Shown piece by piece: positions 7,975 through 17,076 of a DNA stretch of 64,000 bases. A program made the position numbers and the translations under genes. Every line of letters starts with the position of its first letter. Within the stretch, counting starts at the first letter, position 1. Below the pieces are notes generated by a model. That model made no database searches. It saw nothing but the letters and a program-made list of their open reading frames with translations, and was not told the origin of the DNA. Source of the DNA: Flaviflexus equikiangi (GTDB lineage: Bacteria; Actinomycetota; Actinomycetes; Actinomycetales; Actinomycetaceae); assembly GCF_014069875.1 (NCBI RefSeq), contig NZ_CP059676.1, positions 2,046,001 to 2,110,000 of the forward strand, written 5' to 3'.

Positions 7975-10274
7975 CTCTTGACCTTCGACCGTGCCTTAGC
8001 CATGAGGTATTCCTGAATGTCGATGAGCCGTTCCCCGTTCTTGTCCGTATCGACCCGCCTCCAGCCTTCCGGCTCGAGATGCCAGGAGGCCGTCGTGTCT
8101 GCCGTCGCCATCTCCAGCAGCTCGATGAGGTGCGCGCTGTGCGCAGGATCGGAGATCTTGATGAGAGCCTCGACGCGACGATCCAGGTTCCTGTGCATGA
8201 GGTCCGCGGAGCCGATGAAGACATCCGGATCCCCCTCGTTGCAGAACGCGAACACACGGGAGTGCTCGAGGAAGCGCCCGAGGATCGACCGGACGGTGAT
8301 GTTCTCGGACAGGCCTGGAATCCCGGCCCGCAGGGCACAGATGCCGCGAACCTGGATCGCGACGGGGACACCCGCCTGGGAGGCGCGGTAGAGCGCGTCG
8401 ATCGTGGTCTCGTCGACAAGGGCGTTGACCTTCATCTTGATCCACGCCTCCTTGCCCGCCTGCTTATTGGCGATCTCGCGATCGATCCGCTCGAGCAGGC
8501 CCGGCCGCACCGTGCGAGGGGCCACCAGGAGGCGATGGAACTTCGTCCGCGGAGCATAGCCCGACAGCTGGTTGAAGAGTCTCGTCAGATCCTGCCCGAC
8601 ATCGCGGTTGGATGTGAGGATTCCCAGATCCTCGTAGCCTCGCGCCGTCTTCGGATGATAGTTGCCGGTGCCCACGTGGCAGTAGCGCCGCAGGCCGTCC
8701 TCTTCCTGGCGCACGACCAGGCAGATCTTGCAGTGCGTCTTCAGGCCCACGATTCCGTAGACCACGTGGACGCCGGCACGCTCCAGCTTCCGAGCCCACT
8801 CGATATTGGCGGCCTCATCGAAGCGCGCCTTGATCTCGACAATCGCCAGGACCTGCTTGCCGGCCCGCGCGGCCTTGATGAGGGAATCCACGATGGGAGA
8901 GTCACCCGAGGTGCGGTACAGGGTCTGCTTGACGGCGAGAACCTTCGGATCAGCGGCCGCCTGGGCGATAAACTGCTGGACGGAGGTGGAGAACGACTCG
9001 TAGGGGTGGTGGAGGAGGATGTCCTGCTCCCTGATGGCGTCGAAGAAGTTCGTCGGGGTGGACGACTCCACCTCCGCCAGGCCCTTCGGCGTGACGGGAA
9101 CGAACTTCTTGTACTTCAGCTCCGGCCGATCCAGATCATGGATGACGTTGAGCCCCGTCAGGTCGAGCGGCGTCGGCAACCGGTACACATCCGAGTCTCG
9201 GACGCCGAGCTCCCGCACGAGCAGATTGAGGACATGGTTGGAGATCCCCTCCGCGACCTCGAGCCGCACCGCGGGACCGAAGCGCCGCCTCGTGAGCTCC
9301 TTCTCGAGGGCCGTCAGCAGGTTCTCGGCATCGTCTTCCTCGACCTCGACGTCTTCATTGCGTGTCACCCGGAAGGTGTCGTATTCGACGACCTCCATCC
9401 CCGGGAACAGAGCATCGAGATGGGCACCGATGACCTCTTCGAGCGGCACGTAGGCCGTATGCCCGCCGACCGTGGGAACATCCTCAGGCCGGTAGGGGCG
9501 CCCGTTGACATCGACGGCGATGAAGCGCGGGAGCAGCGGAGGAACCTTGACTCGCGCGAAATGCTCCTTGCCCGTCTTCGGGTTCCGCACGACGACCGCA
9601 AGATTGAGGGAAAGGCCGGAGATGTAGGGGAACGGGTGGGCGGGATCGACCGCGAGCGGGGTGAGCACCGGGAAGATCTGGCTGCGGAAGAACTTGCGGA
9701 GCCGATCGTGCTGGCTCTCGTCGAGCTGACCCCAGTGCAGGATGTCAATGCCCTCCTCGGCCAGCTTCGGCTTCACATCCTCCGAGAACACGCGAGCATG
9801 GCGATCCATGAGCTCGTGGGCACGCACGGCGATGCCGTCCATGACCTGCCGGGGAGACAGCCCCGCCACGGACTGCACTGCCAGCCCGGTTGCGATGCGC
9901 CTCTTCAACCCGGCAACTCGAACCATGAAGAACTCGTCGAGGTTGGAGGCGAAGATCGCAAGGAACCAGGCGCGTTCGAGCAGCGGCAGGCTCAGATCTT
10001 CAGCCTGTTCGAGGACCCTCTCGTTGAAGGCCAGCCAGGACAGTTCACGCTCCGCAAATCTCCCGTCCGGAAGGTCGGTCTCACCGTCATCGTCGCTCTG
10101 CTCGGCCTGCTCCGCGAGCGACGAGATGGGGACGGGAGAACCCGTCCGCGCAGCCGCCTGTATTCTGGCGCGCCGAGCAAGCTCGTCCTCCGTGTCGTCA
10201 ACAGCATCCATTTCGGTTTCGAAATCGACAACATCGTCCGCGTCGTTCAGTGCCGCGTTGAGCTCACTATCCAT
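7971..10274 (-). CDS. ppk1: polyphosphate kinase 1
   Basis: It reversibly polymerises the gamma-phosphate of ATP into inorganic polyphosphate, storing the phosphate imported by Pst. The 767-residue protein has an acidic N-terminal extension (about 70 residues), the N-domain starting at [13 protein letters not shown], and the phospholipase-D-like C-terminal domains. The autophosphorylated His is in [15 protein letters not shown] chose the ATG at 10274 because GGGAGG lies at the right distance. A longer GTG start at 10319 would place the ribosome site inside the gene and lacks one of its own. It is coupled to mutT1 downstream. Confidence 0.96.
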   Translation of the reverse strand: MDSELNAALNDADDVVDFETEMDAVDDTEDELARRARIQAAARTGSPVPISSLAEQAEQSDDDGETDLPDGRFAERELSWLAFNERVLEQAEDLSLPLLERAWFLAIFASNLDEFFMVRVAGLKRRIATGLAVQSVAGLSPRQVMDGIAVRAHELMDRHARVFSEDVKPKLAEEGIDILHWGQLDESQHDRLRKFFRSQIFPVLTPLAVDPAHPFPYISGLSLNLAVVVRNPKTGKEHFARVKVPPLLPRFIAVDVNGRPYRPEDVPTVGGHTAYVPLEEVIGAHLDALFPGMEVVEYDTFRVTRNEDVEVEEDDAENLLTALEKELTRRRFGPAVRLEVAEGISNHVLNLLVRELGVRDSDVYRLPTPLDLTGLNVIHDLDRPELKYKKFVPVTPKGLAEVESSTPTNFFDAIREQDILLHHPYESFSTSVQQFIAQAAADPKVLAVKQTLYRTSGDSPIVDSLIKAARAGKQVLAIVEIKARFDEAANIEWARKLERAGVHVVYGIVGLKTHCKICLVVRQEEDGLRRYCHVGTGNYHPKTARGYEDLGILTSNRDVGQDLTRLFNQLSGYAPRTKFHRLLVAPRTVRPGLLERIDREIANKQAGKEAWIKMKVNALVDETTIDALYRASQAGVPVAIQVRGICALRAGIPGLSENITVRSILGRFLEHSRVFAFCNEGDPDVFIGSADLMHRNLDRRVEALIKISDPAHSAHLIELLEMATADTTASWHLEPEGWRRVDTDKNGERLIDIQEYLMAKARSKVKS

Positions 10275-10298
10275 ATCGTTATCCTCCCACGTCACACC

Positions 10299-10316
10299 GG
10301 ACGGAGAAATCCGTCC
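10299..10316. promoter_or_regulatory. short perfect hairpin between mshD and ppk1
   Basis: GGACGGA, GAAA and TCCGTCC form a perfect 7-bp stem with a 4-nt loop in the 48-bp gap between the mshD stop and the ppk1 ATG. It may attenuate read-through or stabilise the mRNA. No T-run is present. Confidence 0.4.
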
Positions 10317-10322
10317 CACACT

Positions 10323-11126
10323 TTAGGCCAACTCGTATTGAATGTCGCGGCGCGCCACGTCGAAACCCGCCCGAGCATACGTCGCCAAGGCCGCTTCGTT
10401 ATCGCCCTCCACATAGAGCATGGCAGTCGAAGCACCGCCCTCACGAAGATCGGCCAGGCAGTGCCGGGTGAGCCAGCCGCCCAAGCCCCTCCCCTGCCAC
10501 TCCGGATCGATTCCGAGCACATAGAGCTCAGCAGGATCGCGCTTGAGCCAGTAGAAGCCGACCACGTCATCTCCCGCAACGGCGAGCGTGATCTCGCCGC
10601 CGCTGGCGGGAATATCGTCCGCCGTCATCGCACCCTGCTCGGGGTGATGCGCGAAAGCGCGAGCATTCACCGCGACCAGATCCTCAGCATCACGATCCGT
10701 ATAGGGCCGCAGCGAGACATCGCCGCGCGCTTCTGGACGACCAGCATCCTGCAGGAGGGTCGAGAGCTGGCGCAGCTCGCGGACCGGGGCGAGGCGCGTG
10801 CTGGCCGCGAGCGCCTGCGCCGCGGGAAGATTGCCGTGCGACCACAGTCTCATCGGCGATACCGTCTGGGAGACGTGCTCGACGAGGTGCCTGCCGAGAC
10901 CCTGATCGCGGTGGTCGGGGTGGACTGCCAGTTCACTGCCCTCCTTGCCCATGCAGGCAAGTGCGATCAGTCGATCCTCGTACATCGCCATGTAGCGCGC
11001 CGGACGGTCTTCGCGAACATCACGGTGGGAGGCTTCACCGAAAGCCTCCACACCGTCATGCTGTTCGACAAGAGCGGCGAACTCCGTGAAAGCATCGACC
11101 GGTGGTCGAGCTGTCGAGATCCGCAT
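10323..11126 (-). CDS. mshD: mycothiol synthase MshD
   Basis: It catalyses the last step of mycothiol synthesis, acetylating Cys-GlcN-Ins with acetyl-CoA. The 267-residue protein consists of two tandem GNAT domains. The first has HPDHRDQGLGRHL. The second has the diagnostic MshD segment NARAFAHHPEQG and the acetyl-CoA loop DPEWQGRGLGGWL. It starts with ATG at 11126, overlapping the upstream stop by one base. mshD next to phosphate genes is a recurring actinobacterial arrangement. Its presence shows that the organism uses mycothiol as its main thiol. Confidence 0.94.
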   Translation of the reverse strand: MRISTARPPVDAFTEFAALVEQHDGVEAFGEASHRDVREDRPARYMAMYEDRLIALACMGKEGSELAVHPDHRDQGLGRHLVEHVSQTVSPMRLWSHGNLPAAQALAASTRLAPVRELRQLSTLLQDAGRPEARGDVSLRPYTDRDAEDLVAVNARAFAHHPEQGAMTADDIPASGGEITLAVAGDDVVGFYWLKRDPAELYVLGIDPEWQGRGLGGWLTRHCLADLREGGASTAMLYVEGDNEAALATYARAGFDVARRDIQYELA

Positions 11127-11734
11127 CAGTCGAGACGCCCATCGTCGAATGCGGCGGCGCCAAGAGTGAGCTCCTTCGCCGTTTCCAGCAGAGCGTCGTT
11201 GCGCCGCGTCACGTGGGTCGCAAGGTCGTGATTATCGGACGAGATCCACACGGCATCGAGATCACCGAGGACACCCGCGAAGGCACCCGAATCCGAGAGG
11301 AGCTCCGTGAAGCCCTCCGCGCCGGCTCCCGAGAAGACAGCATCCCATCGCTCCCGGATATCGGCGGGAGTCCATGGGAGCTCCTGTCCGTTCTCCTCGG
11401 CTATGGCCTGGCTTGCCGCGAAGCGGCGAGCCACATCTGCCGGTTCCCGGCGGATCCATTCCCGCAGGAGATATCCCCGCCACAGCACCCCGCCGAGCGT
11501 ATCGGAGGGTGCGCGAACCCAGGCTTCAGCAACGAGATCGATGCCCTCTTCGTCGAGGAGCTCAAGGATCCGCTCACGAACATCATCATCGATGTTCTGC
11601 CGCGATGAGGTTGGAACGAGGGCTTGGGCTGCAGCATGGGCGATCTCGGAGATCTGGGCAGGATCCGGCTCGCCCGTGAGGTATTCGACCTGCTCCGGAT
11701 CAATCTGGGCCGGCCTGCGTGGACGCTTGTTCAT
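11126..11734 (-). CDS. conserved hypothetical protein upstream of mshD
   Basis: I do not recognise this family. The 202-residue soluble protein has a basic N-terminus (MNKRPRRPAQIDPEQVEYL) and an Ala/Glu/Asp-rich helical body with no transmembrane segment, signal peptide or Cys cluster. The ATG at 11734 has GGGAGG 5 nt upstream and is preferred over an ATG at 11749. Its stop overlaps the mshD start by one base, so the two are co-translated and it heads the mshD-ppk1-mutT1 transcript. A role linked to mycothiol is only a positional guess. Confidence 0.8.
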   Translation of the reverse strand: MNKRPRRPAQIDPEQVEYLTGEPDPAQISEIAHAAAQALVPTSSRQNIDDDVRERILELLDEEGIDLVAEAWVRAPSDTLGGVLWRGYLLREWIRREPADVARRFAASQAIAEENGQELPWTPADIRERWDAVFSGAGAEGFTELLSDSGAFAGVLGDLDAVWISSDNHDLATHVTRRNDALLETAKELTLGAAAFDDGRLD

Positions 11735-11853
11735 GATGTCCTCCCTCATTCGAAAGTTGAGTTTCTTTATTGTCCCTCATCACAGCCCGCGTATTCAGGA
11801 CCTTCGCGAAGCATTTGAAGTGCTAGGATATTTTCGGTTCCGCAAGGAGCTGT

Positions 11854-11925
11854 GGGCCTCTAGCTCAATGGTAGAGCTCCGGACTTTTAATCCGTAGGTT
11901 GTGGGTTCGAATCCCACGGGGCCTA
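11854..11925 (+). tRNA. tRNA-Lys (anticodon TTT)
   Basis: The cloverleaf is complete. The acceptor GGGCCTC pairs with GGGGCCT (the first pair is G-U), the D arm is GCTC/GAGC, the anticodon loop CTTTTAA carries TTT, and the T arm is GTGGG-TTCGAAT-CCCAC. The discriminator is A, followed by CC; the complete CCA is not encoded. Confidence 0.96.
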
Positions 11926-11931
11926 CCCCCG

Positions 11932-11965
11932 TTTTCCCCGGTCTGTCACTGACAGGCCGGGGAAA
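11932..11965. terminator. bidirectional terminator after tRNA-Lys
   Basis: TTTTCCCCGG and CTGTC pair with GACAG and CCGGGGAAA around a 3-nt loop. The flanking TTTT and AAA make it symmetric, so it could serve both strands. Confidence 0.65.
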
Positions 11966-12017
11966 GCTCTTTCTACCCGCTGCTCGGCGGAACGCTGTTT
12001 TGAAGCGGATATGACAA

Positions 12018-12048
12018 TGCCAGTGGGCCGGAATCCGACCCACTGGCA
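12018..12048. terminator. hairpin downstream of the GlsB-like gene
   Basis: TGCCAGTGGG and CCCACTGGCA form a perfect 10-bp stem with an 11-nt loop. It lies 17 bp past the stop of the minus-strand GlsB-like gene. Confidence 0.6.
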
Positions 12049-12064
12049 TTTGTCACGCTAAGGC

Positions 12065-12325
12065 TTAGCGCCTACGCGATGCTCCACGGTTGGACACACC
12101 GAGGTAGAGCGAGATGAGGACGATGGCGAGAACGATGGAGACGATCCACTTGAGGATGGTCGAATCGGAACCCATAGGGCCCTCGACGAGCCACCAGCCG
12201 AGCGCGGTGCCACCGGCACCGAGAATAACCGTCCACAGGACACCGATGTTCTGGTCGCCCTTCATGAAGAAGCGTGCGAGGGCACCAATGATGGCGCCAA
12301 CAATGATCGTGGCGAAAATACCCAT
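12065..12325 (-). CDS. GlsB/YeaQ/YmgE family stress-response membrane protein
   Basis: This small integral membrane protein (86 residues) of the transglycosylase-associated family has three hydrophobic segments and the family pattern GAIIGALARFFMKGDQ, LGAGGTALGWWLV. The C-terminus is basic (RGASRRR). It is associated with general stress in other bacteria, and its molecular role is unknown. The ATG at 12325 has AGGAGG 8 nt upstream. It forms a single-gene transcript with a hairpin downstream. Confidence 0.88.
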   Translation of the reverse strand: MGIFATIIVGAIIGALARFFMKGDQNIGVLWTVILGAGGTALGWWLVEGPMGSDSTILKWIVSIVLAIVLISLYLGVSNRGASRRR

Positions 12326-12484
12326 GGCATTTACCTCCTAGATTCTGGGAACTACCTGTATAGCTCCGTGCCTGTACACACTAAAGGGAAAATCGTCAGA
12401 GCGCGCGTTATGAGGACAATTGGGCTGAAATCGCCCAGAAGTGGGGATCTTTGAGGGCCTTTCCGCACTCAAGCGGGGGCGTGC

Positions 12485-13363
12485 TCAAGCCTTTCGGTAG
12501 CTTGCGATGAAGACTGCGAGGGAGATGAGCACAAGGCCAAGGAGTTCGCCGCTCGAGGGCAGCTGGCGCAGCATGACGAATCCGACGACCGTGCTCATGG
12601 CAGGGAGAATCGAGTTGAGGATCGCGAATGTCGTTGCCGGAACGTCTCGGAGCACGACTTGGTCGATGACGTACGGAACGGCGGATGACAGCAGCGCCAC
12701 GAAGACGAGGGTCAGCCAGAACGAGAGTGTGGGACGGATCCCGACGAGTTCTGGCAGCGCGAGAGGACTGAAGACAATGGCGGCGCCTGCCATGGCGACC
12801 GCGAGCCCGTCGATCCCGTTAGCCGATCCAGCCACCCTGCTGCCGAGAAGCATGTACGCAACCCAGCACAGGCCTGCAACGAGTGCGAAGACGAAACCCA
12901 GCGCAACATCAGGATCTGACAGATCGAGACCCACCCAGGAGATGAGGAAGACGCCGGTGGCGACAAGGACGACCGCGATCGTGGATCTGCGCGTCCGCGC
13001 CGCGCTTGCGAGGAGGACGGGGCCGAGAAACTCGAGCGCAACAGCCGTGCCGAGGGGGATCCGGGCGATCGCGAGGTAGAAGAGGATATTCATCCCACCG
13101 AGGGCAAGGCCGAAGGCCAGGGCACGCAGCTTGTGAGGGTATGTCCAGGGCCGGCGCCAGGCGAGAAGAAAAAGGGCCGCGAAGAAGATTCGCCCCCATC
13201 CGACCGCCAGCCCCGACGCGGTGACGAAGAGGCCGATGGCGATTGAGGCGCCGACGTACTGGGACAGCCCCGACAGGAGCATGGCGGACACATTCTTCAC
13301 CCAGCCAGTATGGCCCCGATCGGTCAGCCGTGCGTCATCGGACCACGCGTTCGACACCCGCAC
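12485..13363 (-). CDS. EamA/DMT-family exporter (RhtA-like)
   Basis: This inner-membrane carrier of the drug/metabolite transporter superfamily has about ten transmembrane helices in two EamA halves. The segment GGMNILFYLAIARIPLGTAVALEFLGP closely matches the threonine/homoserine exporter RhtA type, so amino-acid efflux is likely, although the substrate cannot be read from sequence. The first 25 residues are polar and may not be translated; a start around GTG-AAG before NVSAMLLSGLS is possible. It lies 18 bp downstream of the endonuclease-like gene on the same strand and may be co-transcribed with it. Confidence 0.87.
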   Translation of the reverse strand: MRVSNAWSDDARLTDRGHTGWVKNVSAMLLSGLSQYVGASIAIGLFVTASGLAVGWGRIFFAALFLLAWRRPWTYPHKLRALAFGLALGGMNILFYLAIARIPLGTAVALEFLGPVLLASAARTRRSTIAVVLVATGVFLISWVGLDLSDPDVALGFVFALVAGLCWVAYMLLGSRVAGSANGIDGLAVAMAGAAIVFSPLALPELVGIRPTLSFWLTLVFVALLSSAVPYVIDQVVLRDVPATTFAILNSILPAMSTVVGFVMLRQLPSSGELLGLVLISLAVFIASYRKA

Positions 13364-13381
13364 GCGGATTGGTGCGACCGG

Positions 13382-14137
13382 TCATTGACCTTCGTCGGCG
13401 ATGGATACCGTGGCAAGGACGCCCCGGTGGTCAGAGAAGGAGAATCGGTGGATCTCGGCGCGGATAGCGGGGAGATCGCTGACCAGATAGTCGAGCTGGA
13501 AGCGGGGACGATGTGCAGGATAGGTGGGCCCCGTGCAGAGGCTCGGCCAGATCGACACGTTGGTTCTCTGGTTGAAGTCCCCGCCGAGTATCCGTGGCCC
13601 CGGGAGTGTCTGGAGGAAGTCCTCGACCTGGCGGAGCTGGTCCTCCCCCACTCCCTCATGCCATGACAGATGGGTGGAAGCGACTGTCACCGTCGTGTCA
13701 CCGACAGCCAGAGTCGCCGCGAGGACCTGCCTCGGCTGGTCCATGTCGACGTGGAATCCTCGACGGCGGGGAAGCGGACGCTTCGTCTCGAGATGGTGTG
13801 CGTGCCACGTCGCCGGATAGCGGGAAGCGATACCGACCCCGGTACCGTTCTCGCCCACATCCTTGCGCCGCGGGTTGAGGAACGGGAGAACGGTTGCCCA
13901 CGTGCTCCGGCCTGGCAGGAACTGCCAGTGCTCGAGCCCGCAGGCCGCCGCGACGAGCCCCGTATGGTCCACTCGGCCGCTCAGGAGCGAACCGCGGTCC
14001 GCCTCCTGGACGAGGACGACATCGGGGCGCAGGGCCGCGATCTCGGCCAATCCTGCCGCGAACTGCTCGGGTGGTTTGCCCTGCTGGAGGTTGAGGGTGA
14101 GGACCGTGAGGTCAGCCCTCGACAACGTCCCCACCAT
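13382..14137 (-). CDS. endonuclease/exonuclease/phosphatase family protein
   Basis: This is a metal-dependent phosphoesterase of the DNase I/EEP fold (251 residues). Fold motifs are LTLNLQQG near the N-terminus, LVQEADRGS with the metal-binding Glu, ASTHLSWHEG, LGGDFNQRTN and the C-terminal SFSDHRGVLATV. The catalytic set is complete. No signal peptide is visible, so it is probably cytoplasmic; whether it acts on nucleic acid, inositol phosphate or lipid is not determinable. The start at 14137 lies inside msrB (26-bp overlap), so a slightly later start cannot be excluded. Confidence 0.85.
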   Translation of the reverse strand: MVGTLSRADLTVLTLNLQQGKPPEQFAAGLAEIAALRPDVVLVQEADRGSLLSGRVDHTGLVAAACGLEHWQFLPGRSTWATVLPFLNPRRKDVGENGTGVGIASRYPATWHAHHLETKRPLPRRRGFHVDMDQPRQVLAATLAVGDTTVTVASTHLSWHEGVGEDQLRQVEDFLQTLPGPRILGGDFNQRTNVSIWPSLCTGPTYPAHRPRFQLDYLVSDLPAIRAEIHRFSFSDHRGVLATVSIADEGQ

Positions 14138-14537
14138 CGGCCGGGACGAAGGTGAGTGACACCGAGTTCATGCAGTACCGGTTGCCCGTCGGGGTCTGGG
14201 GAGCATCGGGGAAGATGTGCCCCAGGTGCGAATCGCAGGCGGCGCACCTGACTTCGGTGCGGACCATGCCGAGGGTACGATCCTCGATGAATGAGACGGC
14301 GCCGTCTTTCGCCTCATAGAAGCTCGGCCATCCGCAATGAGCATCGAACTTCGTGCCAGCATCGAACAGCACCGTGCCGCATGCCTTACAGGCATACGTG
14401 CCCTCCCTGCCCTCGTTGAGGAGCCTGCCCGTGCCGGGACGCTCCGTGCCAGCCTCTCGAAGAACCTGGTAGGACGCGGGGTCGAGACGCTCGCGCCAGT
14501 CACTCTCAGAGAATGTCAGAAAATTCTTGTCGGTCAT
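14112..14537 (-). CDS. msrB: peptide-methionine (R)-S-oxide reductase MsrB
   Basis: It repairs oxidised methionine (R-sulfoxide) in proteins. The 141-residue length is typical. Two zinc CxxC pairs are visible (C50/C53 and C98/C101), along with HCGWPSF and the catalytic Cys122 in GNRYCMNSVSL. The ATG at 14537 overlaps the stop of the upstream mechanosensitive channel by 4 nt (ATGA). Its own end overlaps the start of the EEP-family gene, giving a tight three-gene unit. Coupling with a channel suggests a general stress operon. Confidence 0.95.
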   Translation of the reverse strand: MTDKNFLTFSESDWRERLDPASYQVLREAGTERPGTGRLLNEGREGTYACKACGTVLFDAGTKFDAHCGWPSFYEAKDGAVSFIEDRTLGMVRTEVRCAACDSHLGHIFPDAPQTPTGNRYCMNSVSLTFVPADGGDVVEG

Positions 14538-16105
14538 GTCGGTTCCTTCGAGTTGGCGGTGTCCTCCTGCTGAGGATCGGTCTCCCCATCATCGTGCACG
14601 GCGTTGCGTTGCGCAGCCCTTCTTTCGCGTTCGGCGATCGCTTCCTCCCCGGGGCCGGAGAATGCTTGGGCACGCTTCTCGGCCTCGGGCGAGCCGGAGA
14701 AGATCGATGCCTCGTGTCCCGGCTTCACGCTTGTCGTCGTCACACCTGCCGTCGTCGGAGAGGACGCTATCTCGTCTTCGGAATACTCGGGCGGGGTACG
14801 TTCGGACAGGGATCGGCGGAACGGCAGATAGTCGAGCGGGAGGATCACCGTCTCCTCCATGTCCACATCCTCGTGCGGCACAGCCGGTTTGGGAGCCTTC
14901 GGCAGGTGCTCCTCGTCGACGAAGACCTCAGGATCGGGATATTCGGCGATAGCGGTCTCGAGATCGTCGATCGATGCGAAGAGGTTGCGGGAGTATGGGA
15001 GCGCTTTGGGGACGCTTTCCTGGATCCACTTGACCATGTGTTCGCGCGTGTAGTTCCTCAAGTCGGTCAGCTTCGCGGAATCGACGGCGGATACGAGGAT
15101 CGCGATGCGAACTCGGCCCCCTTCAGCGGAATCGACCTGGAGGACTGCCGTCCTCCCATCCCACAGGTCACTCGCCTGGAGGCACCTGTGCATCTCCGAC
15201 CTCATGGCATCGATGGGAACCTGCCAGTCCAGATCGAAATAGACCTTGCCCATCATGTCCGAATCGCGTCTTGTCCAGTTCTCGAACGTCTCCGTCGTGA
15301 GCTTGCTGGAGGGGACGATCAGCCGCCTGCCATCCCACACCTTGACGACGACATACGTCAGGGTGATCTCCTCGACGACGCAGTATTCGCCGTTGACGAT
15401 GACGACATCATCGACGCGCAGCGAGTCGGAGAAGGCCACCTGGAGTCCGGCAAACACGTTGCCGAGCGTTGACTGTGCCGCGAGACCGGCGATGACCGAG
15501 ATGACACCGGCCGAGGCGAAGATCGACGCTCCTGCGGCACGGGCCGTCGGGTACGTCATGAGGACGCCGGCGATGCCCATGACCCAGATGGAGACGACGA
15601 GTACCCGGCGCACGATCTGGAACTGGGTTTGGATCCGCTTAGCGCGTTTCGTTGCCGACCGTTCGACATGCCGTACGACAGCGGCCTCGACGCCGAGCAT
15701 GACGCGGGCAACGAACCAGGTTCCGGCGAGAATGACGACGATCATGCCGGCGTGGAGGATCGGCCCCCGCCATCCGGGCTCGATCTCCCCGTCATCCACT
15801 GCCGTCTTCACGCCGAAGGCCACCCAGGCGCCGGCCAGCGCTAAAGCCAACTGGAAGGGACGCTTCGGCGGACCGAGGGCAGGTTCAACGATGGGATGGC
15901 GCCGCGAGACTGCCTGCGCCACAGCAATGAGAAGGATCGACAGGAGCAAACCGAGCACGGCTCCGATGAGACACGTCAGGAGTGTGCCGACAATGTCGAA
16001 GGTGACGGTCACGGCCTGTTCCACGTTCTCGCCGAGCGGCGTCTCCTCCGTGGGATCCTCGGTGGGGTCGACGACAGATGCGAGCTGGGACAGGAGTAGC
16101 TTCAT
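14534..16105 (-). CDS. MscS-type mechanosensitive ion channel with long C-terminal tail
   Basis: This is a membrane channel for release of solutes on hypo-osmotic shock. The 523-residue protein has four hydrophobic segments: about 35-60, 85-105, 120-145 and, after a charged linker, the pore region ASIFASAGVISVIAGLAAQSTLGNVFAG. The pore is followed by the MscS beta domain (VDDVVIVNGEYCVVEEITLTYV, KVYFDLDW). After about residue 350 comes a long acidic, Pro/Ser-rich tail ending in DDGETDPQQEDTANSKEPT that ordinary MscS lacks. The ATG at 16105 begins the msrB operon. Confidence 0.92.
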   Translation of the reverse strand: MKLLLSQLASVVDPTEDPTEETPLGENVEQAVTVTFDIVGTLLTCLIGAVLGLLLSILLIAVAQAVSRRHPIVEPALGPPKRPFQLALALAGAWVAFGVKTAVDDGEIEPGWRGPILHAGMIVVILAGTWFVARVMLGVEAAVVRHVERSATKRAKRIQTQFQIVRRVLVVSIWVMGIAGVLMTYPTARAAGASIFASAGVISVIAGLAAQSTLGNVFAGLQVAFSDSLRVDDVVIVNGEYCVVEEITLTYVVVKVWDGRRLIVPSSKLTTETFENWTRRDSDMMGKVYFDLDWQVPIDAMRSEMHRCLQASDLWDGRTAVLQVDSAEGGRVRIAILVSAVDSAKLTDLRNYTREHMVKWIQESVPKALPYSRNLFASIDDLETAIAEYPDPEVFVDEEHLPKAPKPAVPHEDVDMEETVILPLDYLPFRRSLSERTPPEYSEDEIASSPTTAGVTTTSVKPGHEASIFSGSPEAEKRAQAFSGPGEEAIAERERRAAQRNAVHDDGETDPQQEDTANSKEPT

Positions 16106-16409
16106 GGTGTCAACAGTAGCCAGTCACTGCCTGACATTCGAGGCTGCCCACATGTTCACATCCGGCAGATCACAGCCGCTCCCCATGATTGGTTCAGCCC
16201 GAACGGGCGGCTCTTATCGCTTCGTTGCCTCCGTGCGATCGCCTTGTCGCTTCCCGTCCATCTCCGAGGAAAACGCCCCTCCACCGCCACGGGCGGGATC
16301 CGGTGAGTAAGGACACATCATCCGCTTTGCATTGAACGCAGTTTTCTAGTTATGCTGGTCTGGCTCCGGAAGGAACGGAAACGTTCACGAAGGAACACCA
16401 GAAATACTG
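16106..16409. other. intergenic region between MscS gene and tRNA cluster
   Basis: There is no supportable gene in these 304 bases. A possible promoter for the plus-strand tRNA cluster is TTGCAT (16327-16332), an 18-nt spacer and TATGCT (16351-16356). The promoter of the minus-strand channel operon should lie in the left part, but no clear hexamers stand out. Confidence 0.4.
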
Positions 16410-16482
16410 GCCCCGATCGTCTAGCGGCCCAGGACCCCGCCCTTTCACGGCGGTAACACGGGTTCGAATCCCGTTCGGGGTA
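16410..16482 (+). tRNA. tRNA-Glu (anticodon TTC)
   Basis: The acceptor GCCCCGA pairs with TCGGGGT (G-U first pair, as in other actinobacterial tRNA-Glu). The anticodon loop CTTTCAC sits in a strong CCGCC/GGCGG stem, and the T arm is ACGGG-TTCGAAT-CCCGT. It is the first gene of a three-tRNA cluster. Confidence 0.97.
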
Positions 16483-16506
16483 CGACTTTGGTCGACAGTG
16501 TTTCTT

Positions 16507-16580
16507 GGCCCTGTAGCGCAGTTGGTTAGCGCGCCGCCCTGTCACGGCGGAGGTCGCGGGTTCAAGTCCCGTCAGGGTCG
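16507..16580 (+). tRNA. tRNA-Asp (anticodon GTC)
   Basis: The acceptor GGCCCTG pairs with CAGGGTC, the anticodon loop is CTGTCAC, the discriminator is G, and the T loop is TTCAAGT. It is separated from tRNA-Glu by 24 bp. Confidence 0.97.
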
Positions 16581-16581
16581 C

Positions 16582-16608
16582 AGATTGCCCGGCTATGCCG
16601 GGCAATCT
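16582..16608 (+). terminator. perfect hairpin between tRNA-Asp and tRNA-Phe
   Basis: AGATTGCCCGGC and GCCGGGCAATCT form a 12-bp stem with a 3-nt loop. It starts 2 nt after tRNA-Asp and is a terminator or processing signal. tRNA-Phe follows 6 nt later. Confidence 0.6.
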
Positions 16609-16613
16609 TATAC

Positions 16614-16686
16614 GCCTCTGTAGCTCAGTTGGTAGAGCGTTCGACTGAAAATCGAAAGGTCATCGGATCGACGCCGATCGGAGGCA
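16614..16686 (+). tRNA. tRNA-Phe (anticodon GAA)
   Basis: The acceptor GCCTCTG pairs with CGGAGGC, the anticodon loop is CTGAAAA, and the T arm is ATCGG-ATCGACG-CCGAT with discriminator A. It is the last gene of the cluster. Confidence 0.97.
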
Positions 16687-16693
16687 CAATTGG

Positions 16694-16717
16694 AACCCGC
16701 GAGAGATCGCGGGTTTC
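16694..16717 (+). terminator. terminator of the tRNA cluster
   Basis: AACCCGCGA, a GAGA loop and TCGCGGGTT give a 9-bp stem, followed by a short T-rich tail (TCTT). Confidence 0.75.
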
Positions 16718-16776
16718 TTGCATATCTTTGCCGTTGTGAAGTTCGTGCCTGACTCAGTCGCTTCATCCCCCTGGCG

Positions 16777-17076
16777 TCAATGGCGGCCAGCAAGGCGCTG
16801 CGCTTCTCCCTGCATTCCCACAGCGAGCATGAGATGGTCAGTGAAGGACTTCTGTCGTGTCATTCGAGTCCGTCTCGCAGGCATCGACATCACTATCGTG
16901 GCCACTCCGGACTGCCGCCTTCTCGGCACTACGGCTATGTGATCGGCATTCAACTCAACGTAGTTACTGCCATCGAAACTTCTGGCCTCGAGGAGCAGGC
17001 TCCACGTCTTTTGCGTGTGGGCTGGCCAAGACACTGTTTGGTTTGTTCCCTGGAGCTTCCCCTCCCGCATCGGCAA
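16777..17076 (-). CDS. possible small hypothetical protein (doubtful)
   Basis: The 452 bp between the tRNA cluster and the secreted nuclease gene contain one frame with a plausible protein-like composition: 99 residues, including TWSLLLEARSFDGSNYVELNA. I recognise no family, and the ribosome site is poor. Codon use is mixed, and on either strand the rest of the gap has no better candidate. Because the region lies beside tRNA genes it could be a decayed integrated-element remnant. Treat it as unproven. Confidence 0.2.
   Translation of the reverse strand: MPMREGKLQGTNQTVSWPAHTQKTWSLLLEARSFDGSNYVELNADHIAVVPRRRQSGVATIVMSMPARRTRMTRQKSFTDHLMLAVGMQGEAQRLAGRH

Noticed and set aside
8079-11231. 1,050-codon open frame on the plus strand opposite ppk1 and mshD
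   Set aside because: ppk1 and mshD on the minus strand have clear family motifs; the antisense frame is open only because of high GC and codon bias and shows no recognisable domain.
11795-12049. 84-codon open frame antisense to tRNA-Lys, containing GPVGFEPTTYGLKVRS
   Set aside because: This peptide is the well-known false protein produced by reading the complement of a tRNA gene.
16318-16605. 95-codon open frame antisense to tRNA-Glu and tRNA-Asp (GLEPATSAVTGRR...)
   Set aside because: It is the same artefact of reading tRNA genes backwards; the tRNAs themselves are complete.
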